Assembly: GCA_014650475.1 (NCBI GenBank)
Contig: BMVA01000030.1
Span: forward strand, 1-57,718
DNA length: 57,718 nt
Source of the DNA: Streptomyces albogriseolus
Lineage (GTDB): Bacteria > Actinomycetota > Actinomycetes > Streptomycetales > Streptomycetaceae
Direction of reading: 5' to 3'
Positions within the stretch are counted from its first letter, which is position 1. Each line of letters begins with the position of its first letter. Positions 44,618-53,951 of this stretch are shown in pieces. A program made the translations under genes and the position numbers. The notes beneath the pieces were generated by a model. That model was not told the origin of the DNA and did not search any database. It worked only from the letters and a program-made list of their open reading frames with translations.

Positions 44618-44862
44618 GCAGAACTCCGTTCCCGGATCACTCCGCTTCGCTGCGGATGTGTCTCCCTTTTGCACCAGGCTCCGGTGTCGTCCGGAGCCTC
44701 GGACTCGGTGACGTGTGCACCTCCTCCCCCACGAACGAGATCTCCAGTCCACCGGTGCGGGTGAAGTCGAAGAAACCCGCACCACCGCATTCCCACCGGA
44801 GGGGTGTGGCCTGCGGCTTTCCCTCACAACCGAACATATCTCGCGTGGACGGATGACGTCAC
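44618..44862 (-). promoter_or_regulatory. hpf promoter and structured leader
   Basis: On the minus strand, GTGACG (44862-44857) and TATGTT (44838-44833) are 18 bp apart, predicting a leader of about 210 nt. The leader contains three perfect stem-loops: GGTGCGGGT / ACCCGCACC with a 12-nt loop (44754-44783), GGCTCCGG / CCGGAGCC with a 6-nt loop (44677-44698), and TCCGC / GCGGA just before the ribosome site (44641-44656). The rest of the gap up to 44932 is unusually AT-rich for this genome. Confidence 0.5.
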
Positions 44863-44932
44863 CCTCTACCGCGACCTACCTCCATTCAGGGGAATTAACC
44901 CTCTGATTACCTGCAACGACGTAAGTTCTCAG

Positions 44933-45835
44933 TCAGTTTCGGTGTATTCCGAACGCATCCGGCGACGCCGCCACGACGGCCGCGCACACCACGCCGGGCG
45001 TTCCGCCGGTGTATTTCCCGCCCGCCTCCTTCGACGTCCGGCCGGGCTGCCGGTCCGCTCCGCTCCACGCCGGCGGCGGTGTCCGCCGTTGCCCTGACCC
45101 TTCCCCTGTCTCACCCAGGTACACGAACACGGGCCGCGAATTGCTCGATGCCTCCCGGCCCTTTCCGGCCGGTTCCGTTTCCGGGCCGGACGGCCCTTGT
45201 GCGTCCCGTATCGCGCGCGCCGCCTCGGCGAGGGTCGCCCCGGTCGTCATGAGGTCGTCGACCAGGACGACCCGGCCCCGGCGGAGCAGCCGGGCGCAGC
45301 CCGGCGCCACCCCGAGGGCGCCCGCGACGTTGGCCAGCCGCTGTCTCGATCCGAGTCCCGACTGGTCGGCCACCGGCCGCCGTTGCCGCAGCGCGGCGAG
45401 TACTGCGGCGGGTACCCCCGTCCGCCGCAGCTCACCCGCCGCCGCGTAGGCGATCCGCCGCGCGGGGTCGTGCCCGCGCGCCCGCACGGCCCGCCGGGCG
45501 GACGGGACGGGGACGAGCAGCACCGGGCCGCGTGCCGCCGGGGCGCCCAGTCCCGCCCGCACCGCGCCCGCCAGGGCCTCGCCCAGCGGCCGGGCGAGGG
45601 CCAGGGCGCCGCGCTCCTTGTGGGCGAGCAGGGCGGCGCGCACCTCGTCGGCGTAGGGGGCGGCCGCGTGCACGGGCGGCAGTCCACGGGGCTCGGGCGC
45701 CGGCCGCACCCGGCGCGGCGTCCTGCCGCTCAGCGCCGTCCGGCACCGGTCGCAGAGCACGGCGCGGGGCCTGCCGCATCCGCCGCACTCGGCCGGAAGC
45801 ACCAGGTCGGTGAGGTCCCGCCACCTGCTCCGCAT
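44933..45835 (-). CDS. ComF-family phosphoribosyltransferase-like protein with a C-terminal insertion
   Basis: 300 aa from ATG 45835. The N-terminal zinc site CGGCGRP...CDRC, KERGALALARPLGEAL, VPVPSARRAVRARGHDPA and the PRPP loop VVLVDDLMTTGAT are standard ComFC. Normal Streptomyces versions end shortly after with AVVAASPDAF and a short tail. Here that ending (AVVAASPDAFGIHRN) is separated from RAIRDAQG by about 70 residues rich in Gly, Ser, Arg and Pro, with many A-ending codons (GGA, GAA, ACA, AAA) unlike the neighbours. Role unknown in Streptomyces; the family is linked to DNA uptake elsewhere. Confidence 0.85.
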   Translation of the reverse strand: MRSRWRDLTDLVLPAECGGCGRPRAVLCDRCRTALSGRTPRRVRPAPEPRGLPPVHAAAPYADEVRAALLAHKERGALALARPLGEALAGAVRAGLGAPAARGPVLLVPVPSARRAVRARGHDPARRIAYAAAGELRRTGVPAAVLAALRQRRPVADQSGLGSRQRLANVAGALGVAPGCARLLRRGRVVLVDDLMTTGATLAEAARAIRDAQGPSGPETEPAGKGREASSNSRPVFVYLGETGEGSGQRRTPPPAWSGADRQPGRTSKEAGGKYTGGTPGVVCAAVVAASPDAFGIHRN

Positions 45836-45953
45836 GGGCTCACTGTGCCAACGCCCCGGCGACCCGGCCACCCCTGTGGACAACCGTGTGACCAGCCCCG
45901 GAACCGCTCGAACACCGGAGCGAGAACCGGGCGCGCGCGAACCCGGAACCCGC

Positions 45954-47792
45954 TCAGCCCGGATAGACCGGCGCCGTCCCCTGCGTCACCTTCTGCCACT
46001 GCGCCCCCGACGGCAGCCGCACGATGCCGTCCACCGAGTACGCCACCAGCGGCGCGTTCTCGTCCCCGGCGGCGGTGAGCGCCTTCACGCCGGTCAGCGC
46101 GGCGGGCGGCGGCACGTCCGGGGTGGAGCCGTCGACCTCGACGTACTTCATCTGCTCCACTCCGCCGTGCTCGCGGCCGACGACCACGAGCCGGCTGTCC
46201 CCGGCCCACGACATGGCGGTGACCTGCTCCAGCTCGGGTGTCGCCGACCTGAGCTCCACCACGGTGACCGTGGTGCGCTCGCTCGACCCGGCCTCGTCCG
46301 GGCCGCTGCGCTCGATCCGCCCGACGAGCAGCGACCGCTCGTCGCCCTTCTCCACGACGAGGGCGATCCGCACCCCGTCGGCGGCCACCCGCACCGCCCG
46401 GATCCGGCCCTCCAGTCCCGGCGTGCGCACCTGCAGCGGCTGGTCCGCGCCCTGCGGCAGCAGGTAGAGACCGGGGCGGGCGGGGTCGCGGTCGGCGACC
46501 CACAGGCCGCCCTGGGCGTCCCAGCTCGGCGGGGTCAGCCGGTCCTGCTCGGTCTTGCCCTGGCTGCGCAGCACCGGTTCGCCGAGGGTGGCGCCCTGCG
46601 CCAGCGCGGAGACGAACAGCTCCTGTCCGTTCAGTCCGACGCCGGCCGCCGTGCGCTCGTCCCGCGCGACGGCGACCGACCGCAGGCCCTGCTCGCCCTG
46701 TCCGAGCGCGCCGGGCGCCGCTTCGGGGTCGGCGCCGGGGCTGCCGGCGGCGATCCGGACGAGCTTGTGCTCCCTGTCGAGGAAGTACAGGTGGTCGGGC
46801 TGGTTGAGCGCGCCTCGGGTGGCCACGGTCTCGGCGCCGTCCTGGGTGAGGGAGCACAGCTGCCCGCCGTCGGCCCGCAGTTCGACCTCCTCCACCGCGG
46901 GGCTGAGGCCGCGCAGGGTGAACAGCAGCTGGGCGGCCATCTCCTCGCAGCGGCCGGTGCCGATCTCGGACGCCCGGTCGTTGAGCGGCACGGTGAGCGT
47001 GCCCCGGTCGTCCGGGGTGAGCGGCCCCGCGCCCTTGCGCAGCTGGGTGCCCGTGGGGAAGCTCGACCGGACGACGGGGTCGAGCCAGCTCGTCGGCCCG
47101 GAGATCAGCGAGCGCACCATCCGCGTCGTGGGGTCGACGTGCCGGCGCACGTACACGGGGTCGGCGACCGCCATCGGCAGCGAGGACCCGTTCACGTCCA
47201 CGTTCGAGGCGAAGTAGTACTTGTTGAAGGACGTGTAGTTGCGCTGGAAGTCCGACTTGCCCATGACGACGCCCTGCGGCACCGCGTCGATGCGCCACTG
47301 GCCGCTCTTGTCGTCCTTCACCAGCCGCACCAGCTCGCTGTACTGGCCGGAGGCGGGCGCGTACGCCTGCTGCGCGTCCACGGTCGCGAACTTGGTGCCG
47401 GTCAGCGTGTACGTCAGGGCGGTGCTGTCCTCGCGGGGCTCCCGGTCGGCGCGGGCGCCCGGCCCGTCGGAGAGCACGGTGGTGGACTGCTCCGGCCGCC
47501 AGTACTTCGACGCCTCGGGGGTCAGATACTGGCGCGCGGTCTTGTAGTCGGCGTCGTCGCTGGTCAGCGCCTCCAGGAAGCCCTGGACGATCTGCGCGGG
47601 GGTGGCGTCGTCGCTCGGCGGCATGGCGTACACCCGCACTTGCGTGTCCTTGCGCGGGGTGGACTCCACCCCGCGCAGGTCGCCGCTGTCCGGCATCGAG
47701 GCGCACCCGGCCAGCAGGACCGCCCCGCACGCGGCGTACGCGACCGTCCTGGCCGGTGTCCCCCGCCCGCGCCTCACACGCTCACCGCCCAC
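45954..47792 (-). CDS. lpqB: Lipoprotein LpqB, MtrAB accessory factor
   Basis: 612 aa from GTG 47792, preceded by GGGGAGG at six bases and overlapping the mtrB stop. Signal peptide with lipobox LLAGC. A SIMPL/GerMN-like region lies in the first half (GTLTVPLNDRASEIGTGRCEEMAAQL) and a beta-propeller-like C-terminal half (VAVARDERTAAGVGLNGQEL, WVADRDPARPGLYLL, AMSWAGDSRLVVVGRE). In mycobacteria and Streptomyces LpqB works with MtrB and affects growth, morphology and development. Third gene after mtrA and mtrB. Confidence 0.95.
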   Translation of the reverse strand: MGGERVRRGRGTPARTVAYAACGAVLLAGCASMPDSGDLRGVESTPRKDTQVRVYAMPPSDDATPAQIVQGFLEALTSDDADYKTARQYLTPEASKYWRPEQSTTVLSDGPGARADREPREDSTALTYTLTGTKFATVDAQQAYAPASGQYSELVRLVKDDKSGQWRIDAVPQGVVMGKSDFQRNYTSFNKYYFASNVDVNGSSLPMAVADPVYVRRHVDPTTRMVRSLISGPTSWLDPVVRSSFPTGTQLRKGAGPLTPDDRGTLTVPLNDRASEIGTGRCEEMAAQLLFTLRGLSPAVEEVELRADGGQLCSLTQDGAETVATRGALNQPDHLYFLDREHKLVRIAAGSPGADPEAAPGALGQGEQGLRSVAVARDERTAAGVGLNGQELFVSALAQGATLGEPVLRSQGKTEQDRLTPPSWDAQGGLWVADRDPARPGLYLLPQGADQPLQVRTPGLEGRIRAVRVAADGVRIALVVEKGDERSLLVGRIERSGPDEAGSSERTTVTVVELRSATPELEQVTAMSWAGDSRLVVVGREHGGVEQMKYVEVDGSTPDVPPPAALTGVKALTAAGDENAPLVAYSVDGIVRLPSGAQWQKVTQGTAPVYPG

Positions 47793-49890
47793 GCGTAGCC
47801 TCCCCGTCCGTCCCCGCACCGCGCGGTTCTCCGTCCCCGCCCTCGCCGGCCGCCGGCCGGTCCGCGTCTCCCGGGGCGCCCTCGTCCGTCCCGCCGTTCA
47901 TGCCGGGCGCCGCACCCGGCGTCATCCGTGTGCTGCCCGAGCGGGCCACCACGCGCGCGCCGCTGCCGGGCAGGGCGGTGGGATCGGCCGTGGGCGCCGA
48001 TCCGCCGGGCCTGCGGCCCAGCGGGTCGCGGGCGGACTGCGCCGGGTCGTCGGCGCCGGGCTGCCGCACCGGCACCGTGGCGCGCTTCTCGCCGTCGCCG
48101 CGCGGCAGCCCTGCGTCGTCGAGGCCGCGGTTGCGCCGCGAGTCCCTGGGCTCCAGGGGTATCGGGGACCCGCGCAGCGGCTCGTCGGCCGTCCTGGGCA
48201 GCGTCAGCCGGAACTGCGAGCCGCCGCCCGGCTCGCCCCACGCCTGGAGCCAGCCGCCGTGCAGCCGGGCGTCCTCCAGGGCGATGGACAGCCCCAGGCC
48301 CGTACCGCCGGTGGTGCGGGCGCGTGCCGGGTCGGCCCGCCAGAAGCGGCTGAACACGCGCGTGGCCTCGCCGGGCTTGAGCCCGACGCCGTAGTCGCGC
48401 ACCGCGACCGCCACCGCGCCTCCCGCGGCGGCCAGCTTGACGACGACGTCCCTGCCCTCGCCGTGCTCGACGGCGTTGACGACCAGATTGCGCAGCACCC
48501 GCTCCACGCGCCGCGCGTCGGCCTCGGCGACCACGGGCTGCTGGTCGCCGACGACCTTGATCGTGCTGCCCTTGCGCTCGGCGAGCGGCTCCGCGCCGCT
48601 GACCACGCGCCGCACCACCTCGCGCAGGTCGATCGGCTCCGCCTCCAGGGCGGCCGCGCCCGCGTCGAAGCGGCTGATCTCCAGCAGGTCGGCGAGGAGC
48701 GACTCGAACCGGTCGAGCTGGTCGGCGAGCAGTTCGGCGGAGCGCGCGGTCACCGGGTCGAAGTCCTCGCGCGCCTCGTGGATGACGTCCGCGGCCATCC
48801 GCACGGTGGTCAGCGGGGTGCGCAGCTCGTGCGACACGTCCGACACGAACCGGCGCTGCATCCGGGACAGGTCCTCGAGCTGGCTGATCTTGAGCTGGAG
48901 GTTCTGGGCCATCTTGTTGAAGGCCTCGCCGAGCCGGGCGATGTCGTCCTCGCCGGTGACCTTCATCCGTTCCTGAAGCCGCCCCGCGGACAGCCGTTCG
49001 GCGATCCCGGCGGCCATCCGGACCGGCGTGACCACCTGCCGCACCACGAGCCAGGCGATCGCCCCGAGCAGCACGACCACGAACAGCCCGGCGGTCGCCA
49101 GGGTGCCCTTGACCAGGCTCAGCGACTTCTCCTCCTGGGTGAGCGGGAAGAGGTAGTACAGCTGGTACGGGTCGCCGTTGGGGTCGTTGACCTGCTTGCC
49201 GATGACCAGGGCCGGCTGGGAGTCCTTGTCGGTGTCGTAGACGATGCGCGTGTAGCTCTGCGCGGCCGTGGTGCTGGTGTCGATCCGCTCGCGCAGCGCC
49301 GCGGGGACGCTGGCGGTCGGGTTGACCTCTCCGGAGGCGCGCGGTCCGCGCCCGCTGCCGCTGTCGCCGCCGGAGGGCAGGGTCACCACGTCGAAGGCGC
49401 CCTGGCCGCCGCTGGACAGCGAGGCGACGAGGTCGCTCATCCACTGGATGACGCTCTGCGAGGGACGGCCGTCGGGTGCGGTGCCCTCCTCGCCGGTGAC
49501 GCTCACGGCCTGCTCGGCCTGCTGCTTGGCCACGGCGAAACCGCCCGTGGCCTGGCTCTGCGACGCGTTCACCTTGGCGTCCAGCAGGCCGTTGCGCACC
49601 TGGCCGATGACGACGAAGCCGAGCAGCAGGACGACGCCCAGCGACATCAGCAGCGTCGTGACGACGACCTTGAGCTGGATGTTGCGCCGCCACAGCCGCA
49701 TGACGGGCAGCAGCGGACGCCGTACCCAGCGCATGACGAGCCGGACGACCGGGCTGCCCTGGACCCCGCCCTGGAGCAGGTCGCCGTCGAAGAGGTGGCG
49801 CCAGCGGGAAGCGGCCGTCCGCCGGCCGACAGGCCGCCCCGGGCGGTCCCCGGACCGGCCGGGCGCCGAAGCGGCACTGTCACCGGACAT
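47782..49890 (-). CDS. mtrB: Sensor histidine kinase MtrB
   Basis: 702 aa from ATG 49890, one base after the mtrA stop; GTG 49920 would overlap mtrA. Two transmembrane helices (VVVTTLLMSLGVVLLLGFVV and TAGLFVVVLLGAIAWLVV) flank an extracellular sensor domain. Then come HAMP, the phospho-acceptor His at about 354 in VSDVSHELRTPLTTVR, N-box NLVVNAVEHGEG, G1 DYGVGLKPG and G2 GGTGLGLSIA. The last 150 residues are disordered (PVRQPGADDPAQSARDPLG and onward). Phosphorylates MtrA. Confidence 0.97.
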   Translation of the reverse strand: MSGDSAASAPGRSGDRPGRPVGRRTAASRWRHLFDGDLLQGGVQGSPVVRLVMRWVRRPLLPVMRLWRRNIQLKVVVTTLLMSLGVVLLLGFVVIGQVRNGLLDAKVNASQSQATGGFAVAKQQAEQAVSVTGEEGTAPDGRPSQSVIQWMSDLVASLSSGGQGAFDVVTLPSGGDSGSGRGPRASGEVNPTASVPAALRERIDTSTTAAQSYTRIVYDTDKDSQPALVIGKQVNDPNGDPYQLYYLFPLTQEEKSLSLVKGTLATAGLFVVVLLGAIAWLVVRQVVTPVRMAAGIAERLSAGRLQERMKVTGEDDIARLGEAFNKMAQNLQLKISQLEDLSRMQRRFVSDVSHELRTPLTTVRMAADVIHEAREDFDPVTARSAELLADQLDRFESLLADLLEISRFDAGAAALEAEPIDLREVVRRVVSGAEPLAERKGSTIKVVGDQQPVVAEADARRVERVLRNLVVNAVEHGEGRDVVVKLAAAGGAVAVAVRDYGVGLKPGEATRVFSRFWRADPARARTTGGTGLGLSIALEDARLHGGWLQAWGEPGGGSQFRLTLPRTADEPLRGSPIPLEPRDSRRNRGLDDAGLPRGDGEKRATVPVRQPGADDPAQSARDPLGRRPGGSAPTADPTALPGSGARVVARSGSTRMTPGAAPGMNGGTDEGAPGDADRPAAGEGGDGEPRGAGTDGEATRGR

Positions 49891-49891
49891 G

Positions 49892-50581
49892 TCAGCTCGG
49901 TCCTGCCTTGTACCCGACACCTCGGACGGTCACCACGATCTCGGGCTTCTCCGGGTCCTTCTCGACCTTGGAGCGCAGCCGCTGCACATGGACGTTGACC
50001 AGGCGGGTGTCCGCCGCGTGGCGGTAGCCCCACACCTGCTCCAGCAGCACCTCACGCGTGAACACCTGCCACGGCTTGCGCGCGAGGGCGACCAGCAGAT
50101 CGAACTCCAGCGGGGTCAGGGCGATGGACTGCCCGTCCCGCTTCACGGAGTGACCGGCCACGTCGATCACCAGGTCGCCGATGGCGAGCTGCTCCGGCGC
50201 CGGCTCCTCGGACCTGCGCAGCCGCGCACGGATCCGGGCGACCAGCTCCTTCGGCTTGAACGGCTTGACGATGTAGTCGTCGGCCCCGGACTCCAGGCCC
50301 ACCACCACGTCGACGGTGTCGCTCTTCGCCGTGAGCATCACGATCGGCACCCCGGACTCCGCCCTGATCAGGCGGCAGACCTCGATGCCGTCACGGCCGG
50401 GGAGCATCAGGTCCAGCAGGACCAGATCCGGCTTGGTCTCACGGAAGGCGGCCAGCGCCTTGTCGCCGTCGGCTACGAAAGACGGCTCAAAACCTTCACC
50501 GCGCAGCACGATGCCGAGCATCTCGGCCAGTGCGCTGTCGTCGTCGACGACAAGGACTCGTCCCTTCATAAACGACATCAT
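49892..50581 (-). CDS. mtrA: Response regulator MtrA
   Basis: 229 aa (ATG 50581; ATG 50578 is equally possible). OmpR/PhoB type: receiver with VVDDDSALAEMLG, phospho-acceptor Asp57 (Asp56 from the second Met) in LLDLMLPGRDG and YIVKPFKPKE, then a winged helix with LTPLEFDLLVALARKPWQVF and DTRLVNVHVQRLRSKVE. MtrA is an essential or developmental regulator in actinobacteria. It begins four bases after mtnA and has no good ribosome site, which suggests translational coupling to mtnA or an additional promoter inside mtnA. Confidence 0.98.
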   Translation of the reverse strand: MMSFMKGRVLVVDDDSALAEMLGIVLRGEGFEPSFVADGDKALAAFRETKPDLVLLDLMLPGRDGIEVCRLIRAESGVPIVMLTAKSDTVDVVVGLESGADDYIVKPFKPKELVARIRARLRRSEEPAPEQLAIGDLVIDVAGHSVKRDGQSIALTPLEFDLLVALARKPWQVFTREVLLEQVWGYRHAADTRLVNVHVQRLRSKVEKDPEKPEIVVTVRGVGYKAGPS

Positions 50582-50585
50582 CCCA

Positions 50586-51734
50586 TTAGCTAATCGTTAC
50601 CTGGCGTGACCTGGCACACAGGGCAGCCAGAGCCTCGGTGGTCACGGGCGAAACGACGCCCTCTTCGGTGACGACGGCCGTCACCAGCTCCGGCGGTGTC
50701 ACGTCGAACGCCGGGTTGTACGCGGTCGTCCCCAACGGGGCCACCGGAATTCCGCCTCCCGCCTCCGCTCCGGCCACCGGCACCTGCGGCGCCGTGATCT
50801 CCGTCACCTCATGACCGGGACGCTGCTCCACCTCGATGGACGCCCCGTCCGGCGTCCGGGGGTCCACCGTCGTCACCGGCGCCACCACGATGAACGGCAC
50901 ATGGTGGTACCGCGCGAGCACCGCGAGCGGATAGCTCCCCACCTTGTTCGCCACCGAACCGTCGGCCGCGATGCGGTCCGCCCCGACCAGCACCGCGTCC
51001 ACCTCGCCCGCCGCGAACAGCGATCCCGCCGCGTTGTCGGTGAGCAGGGTGTACGCCATGCCGCTGCGGGCCGCCTCGTACGCCGTCAGGCGAGCACCTT
51101 GCAGCAACGGACGCGTTTCGTCCACCCACAGGCGCCGCAGCCGCCCCGCCCGGTGCGCCGCGAGCGCCACCGCGAACGCCGTCCCCTCGCCGCCCGACAC
51201 CAGCGAACCGGTGTTGCAGTGCGTGAGGATCCGGTGCCCGCCGCCGGGCAGCAGCTCGTCGAGGAGCGCCAGCCCGTGCTCCGCCATTCTGACGCTGGCC
51301 TCGGCGTCCTCCCGGTGCAGCTGCCGTGCCGCGGCCAGCGCCGCCCCGGCCGCCTGCCGCGGGTCGCCGCCGCCGTCCACCACCGCCCGGTACGCGGAGT
51401 GCGCGCGCCGCACCCCGACCGCCAGGTTCACCGCCGTGGGCCGGGCGCTCTCCAGGGCCGCCGCCGCGTCGTCCACGTCGTAGCCCCGCACGGCCGCGAG
51501 CGCGACGCCGTACGCGCCCGCGATGCCCAGCAGGGGGGCGCCGCGCACGGCGAGCGAACGGATCGCCTCCACCAGTGCGGGCGCGTCCGTGCAGACCAGC
51601 TCGACCTCCTCGGCCGGGAGCCGCGTCTGGTCGAGCAGGACCAGCACCGGGCCTTCGGGAGGCTCCTCCCAGCGCAGTGCCGGCATTCCGGTCGGCCGCT
51701 TGTTGTCGCCGCTGTGCGCGTACTGATCAGCCAT
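50586..51734 (-). CDS. mtnA: S-methyl-5-thioribose-1-phosphate isomerase
   Basis: 382 aa from ATG 51734. Catalyses the aldose-ketose isomerisation of methylthioribose-1-phosphate to methylthioribulose-1-phosphate in the methionine salvage pathway. Key elements: RGAPLLGIAGAYGVALA, the catalytic Cys173 in ILTHCNTGSL, Asp253 in VLVGADRIAADGSVANKVG, and VAPVTTVD. Family eIF2B-alpha/beta/delta-like. First gene of the operon that includes mtrA, mtrB and lpqB. Confidence 0.95.
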   Translation of the reverse strand: MADQYAHSGDNKRPTGMPALRWEEPPEGPVLVLLDQTRLPAEEVELVCTDAPALVEAIRSLAVRGAPLLGIAGAYGVALAAVRGYDVDDAAAALESARPTAVNLAVGVRRAHSAYRAVVDGGGDPRQAAGAALAAARQLHREDAEASVRMAEHGLALLDELLPGGGHRILTHCNTGSLVSGGEGTAFAVALAAHRAGRLRRLWVDETRPLLQGARLTAYEAARSGMAYTLLTDNAAGSLFAAGEVDAVLVGADRIAADGSVANKVGSYPLAVLARYHHVPFIVVAPVTTVDPRTPDGASIEVEQRPGHEVTEITAPQVPVAGAEAGGGIPVAPLGTTAYNPAFDVTPPELVTAVVTEEGVVSPVTTEALAALCARSRQVTIS

Positions 51735-51874
51735 GCCGCCAGTCTGCCCCCTCTCAGGCGGACAATAGAAGGCGAGCTGCCCCGACCTCGGCAGGTCCGC
51801 CGGGAAGCACCGCATGGCACGATGGCTGCCCAAGCCGCCACCGCGACCGCGGCGGGCACCGTGAAGGAGCGACG

Positions 51875-53194
51875 ATGAACGACACTCCGGGCTGGGCCTC
51901 GCCCGGATCCGCCCCGTCCGACGGGCGGGAACCGGGCGCGTCCGGGCCCGCCGGGTCCGACGGCCGTCCCGGACCCGAGCAGTCCGCCGACCGGCCGCGG
52001 CAGTCGGGTGACGCCTCGCGGGAGCCGGGCGTGAAGTGGTCCAAGGACCAGCCCCCCGGAGGCCAGTGGTCCGCGCCCACCGGCACCCCCGGTGCGGGCG
52101 GCCCCGGCCAGGCCCCTCCGCCGCCCCCCGGCCCCGGCTGGGGCGCCCCGCCGCCCGGCGGCCCCGGCGGCCAGGCCCCCTGGGGAGGCTGGAGCAGTGG
52201 CTGGGGAGGCCCCCCGCCCGCGGCGAAGCCCGGCGTCATCCCGCTGCGCCCCCTCGGCGTCGGCGAACTCCTCGACGGCGCCGTGTCGACCATGCGCACC
52301 TACTGGCGCACGGTCCTCGGCATCTCGCTCACCCTCGCCGTCCTCACCGAGATCGCCGCGGTGCTGCTGCAGGGCCTCGTCCTGGACGACGCCAACACCG
52401 AGGTGCTCAACGACCCGAGCGCCACGCTCGGCGAACTCACCGACGTCATGGGCGACCTGCTGCTCAGCTCCGCCGCGCTCTACGGGATCACCCTGATCGG
52501 CACGGTCGCGGCGACCGCCCTGCTCACCACCGTCACCAGCCGCGCCGTGCTCGGCCGTCCGGTCACCACCGGCGAGGCCTGGCGCGACGCCCGCCCCCAG
52601 GTCCTCAAGCTCTTCGGCCTGATCCTCCTGCTGGCGCTCATCGCGGTGGGCATCGCCGCCGTCGGCGCGCTGCCCGGCATCCTCGTCAGCGTCTCGGCCG
52701 GCGCCGAGGTGGGCTTCGGGCTGACCCTGCTGGGCCTGATCGCCGCGGCCGTGTTCGCCGCGTGGCTCATGGTCCGCTTCTCCCTGGCCTCCCCCGCGCT
52801 GATGCTGGAGAAGCAGGGCATCGTCACGGCGATGCGCCGCTCCGCCCGGCTGGTGCGCGGCTCCTGGTGGCGGGTCTTCGGCATCCAGTTGCTGGCCGCG
52901 ATCATCGCCTACGTCGTCGCGGCGATCATCGTCATCCCCTTCACCTTCCTCGCCGCCGCGTTCAGCGGCGACGGCGTCACCAGCTTCATGAACACCGCCG
53001 GCGGGGACATCGGCTGGACGTTCCTGATCATCAGCGGCATCGGCTCGGTGATCGGCTCCATGATCACGTTCCCGATCACCGCCGGCGTCACCGTGCTCCT
53101 CTACATCGACCAGCGCATCCGCCGCGAGGCCCTCGACCTCGAACTGGCGCGCGCCGCGGGCCTCCAGGGTCCCGACGCCACCGGCGGGAGCTGA
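51875..53194 (+). CDS. Integral membrane protein with proline-rich cytoplasmic N-terminus
   Basis: 439 aa from ATG 51875 with AAGGAGC upstream. Residues 1-115 are disordered and rich in Gly, Pro and Ser (APPPPPGPGWGAPPPGGPG). Residues 130-420 contain about six hydrophobic helices in the pattern of proteins annotated as glycerophosphoryl diester phosphodiesterase membrane domain (GVGELLDGAVSTMRTYWRTV, MLEKQGIVTAMRRSARLVRG, GVTVLLYIDQRIRREALDLELARA). No phosphodiesterase catalytic domain is present. First of a five-gene operon with tight spacing; divergent from mtnA. Confidence 0.82.
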   Translation: MNDTPGWASPGSAPSDGREPGASGPAGSDGRPGPEQSADRPRQSGDASREPGVKWSKDQPPGGQWSAPTGTPGAGGPGQAPPPPPGPGWGAPPPGGPGGQAPWGGWSSGWGGPPPAAKPGVIPLRPLGVGELLDGAVSTMRTYWRTVLGISLTLAVLTEIAAVLLQGLVLDDANTEVLNDPSATLGELTDVMGDLLLSSAALYGITLIGTVAATALLTTVTSRAVLGRPVTTGEAWRDARPQVLKLFGLILLLALIAVGIAAVGALPGILVSVSAGAEVGFGLTLLGLIAAAVFAAWLMVRFSLASPALMLEKQGIVTAMRRSARLVRGSWWRVFGIQLLAAIIAYVVAAIIVIPFTFLAAAFSGDGVTSFMNTAGGDIGWTFLIISGIGSVIGSMITFPITAGVTVLLYIDQRIRREALDLELARAAGLQGPDATGGS

Positions 53195-53198
53195 TGCG

Positions 53199-53951
53199 GT
53201 GACCTTCACGGGGGGAGTTCTCCAGGCCGTACCGGCACTGCCGACGGCCGCCGACACCGCCGTACGCCTGCTGGCACGCGGCGACGACGAACCGCCCGTC
53301 ACCCTCCCGCGCGACCCCGCGCGGGAGGCGGCCCGGCGCGAGCTGTCGAAGCAGATGTACCACGAGAACGACCCCAGCTGGCTCCAGCGGGCGCTGGAGG
53401 CCTTCTGGGACTGGGTCGACGAGCTGCTCGGCGCCGCGTCCACCGCGACACCCGGCGGCGCGCTCGGCCTGGTCGTCATCGTCGTCGCCGTGCTCGGCGT
53501 CGTGGCCGCCCTGTGGTGGCGCCTCGGCACCCCGCGCCGTCGCCCGGTCACCGCCCCCGCCCTGTTCGACGAGCGCCCCCGCAGCGCCGCCGAACACCGC
53601 GCCGCCGCCGAGGCGCACGCCGCCCAGGGCCACTGGAACCAGGCCGTCCAGGAACGCATGCGGGCCGTCGTCCGCGCCCTGGAGGAACGCGCCCTCCTCG
53701 ACTCCCGCCCCGGCCGCACCGCCGACGAGGCCGCCGCCGAGGCCGGCCGCGCCCTGCCCGCCCACACCGACCGGCTGCGCACCGCCGCCCGCGACTTCGA
53801 CGACGTCACGTACGGCGGCCGGACCGCCGGCGAGGACACGTACCGCCGGCTCGCCGCCCTCGACGGCGACCTGGAGCGCACCAGGCCCGCCCTCGCCGGC
53901 AGCGGCGCACACGGCACGCACCCCGACGCCCGCCAGGGAGCCGCCGGATGA
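53199..53951 (+). CDS. DUF4129 domain protein
   Basis: 250 aa, GTG 53199, four bases after the previous stop. One transmembrane helix (GLVVIVVAVLGVVAALWW) after an outer segment of about 90 residues. The cytoplasmic C-terminal DUF4129 domain has AAAEAHAAQGHWNQAVQERMRAVVRALEERAL, RTADEAAAEAGRALP and ARDFDDVTYGGRTAGEDTYRRL. Such proteins are encoded with MoxR/DUF58 genes and resemble the C-terminal part of transglutaminase-like membrane proteins; the function is unknown. Confidence 0.88.
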   Translation: MTFTGGVLQAVPALPTAADTAVRLLARGDDEPPVTLPRDPAREAARRELSKQMYHENDPSWLQRALEAFWDWVDELLGAASTATPGGALGLVVIVVAVLGVVAALWWRLGTPRRRPVTAPALFDERPRSAAEHRAAAEAHAAQGHWNQAVQERMRAVVRALEERALLDSRPGRTADEAAAEAGRALPAHTDRLRTAARDFDDVTYGGRTAGEDTYRRLAALDGDLERTRPALAGSGAHGTHPDARQGAAG

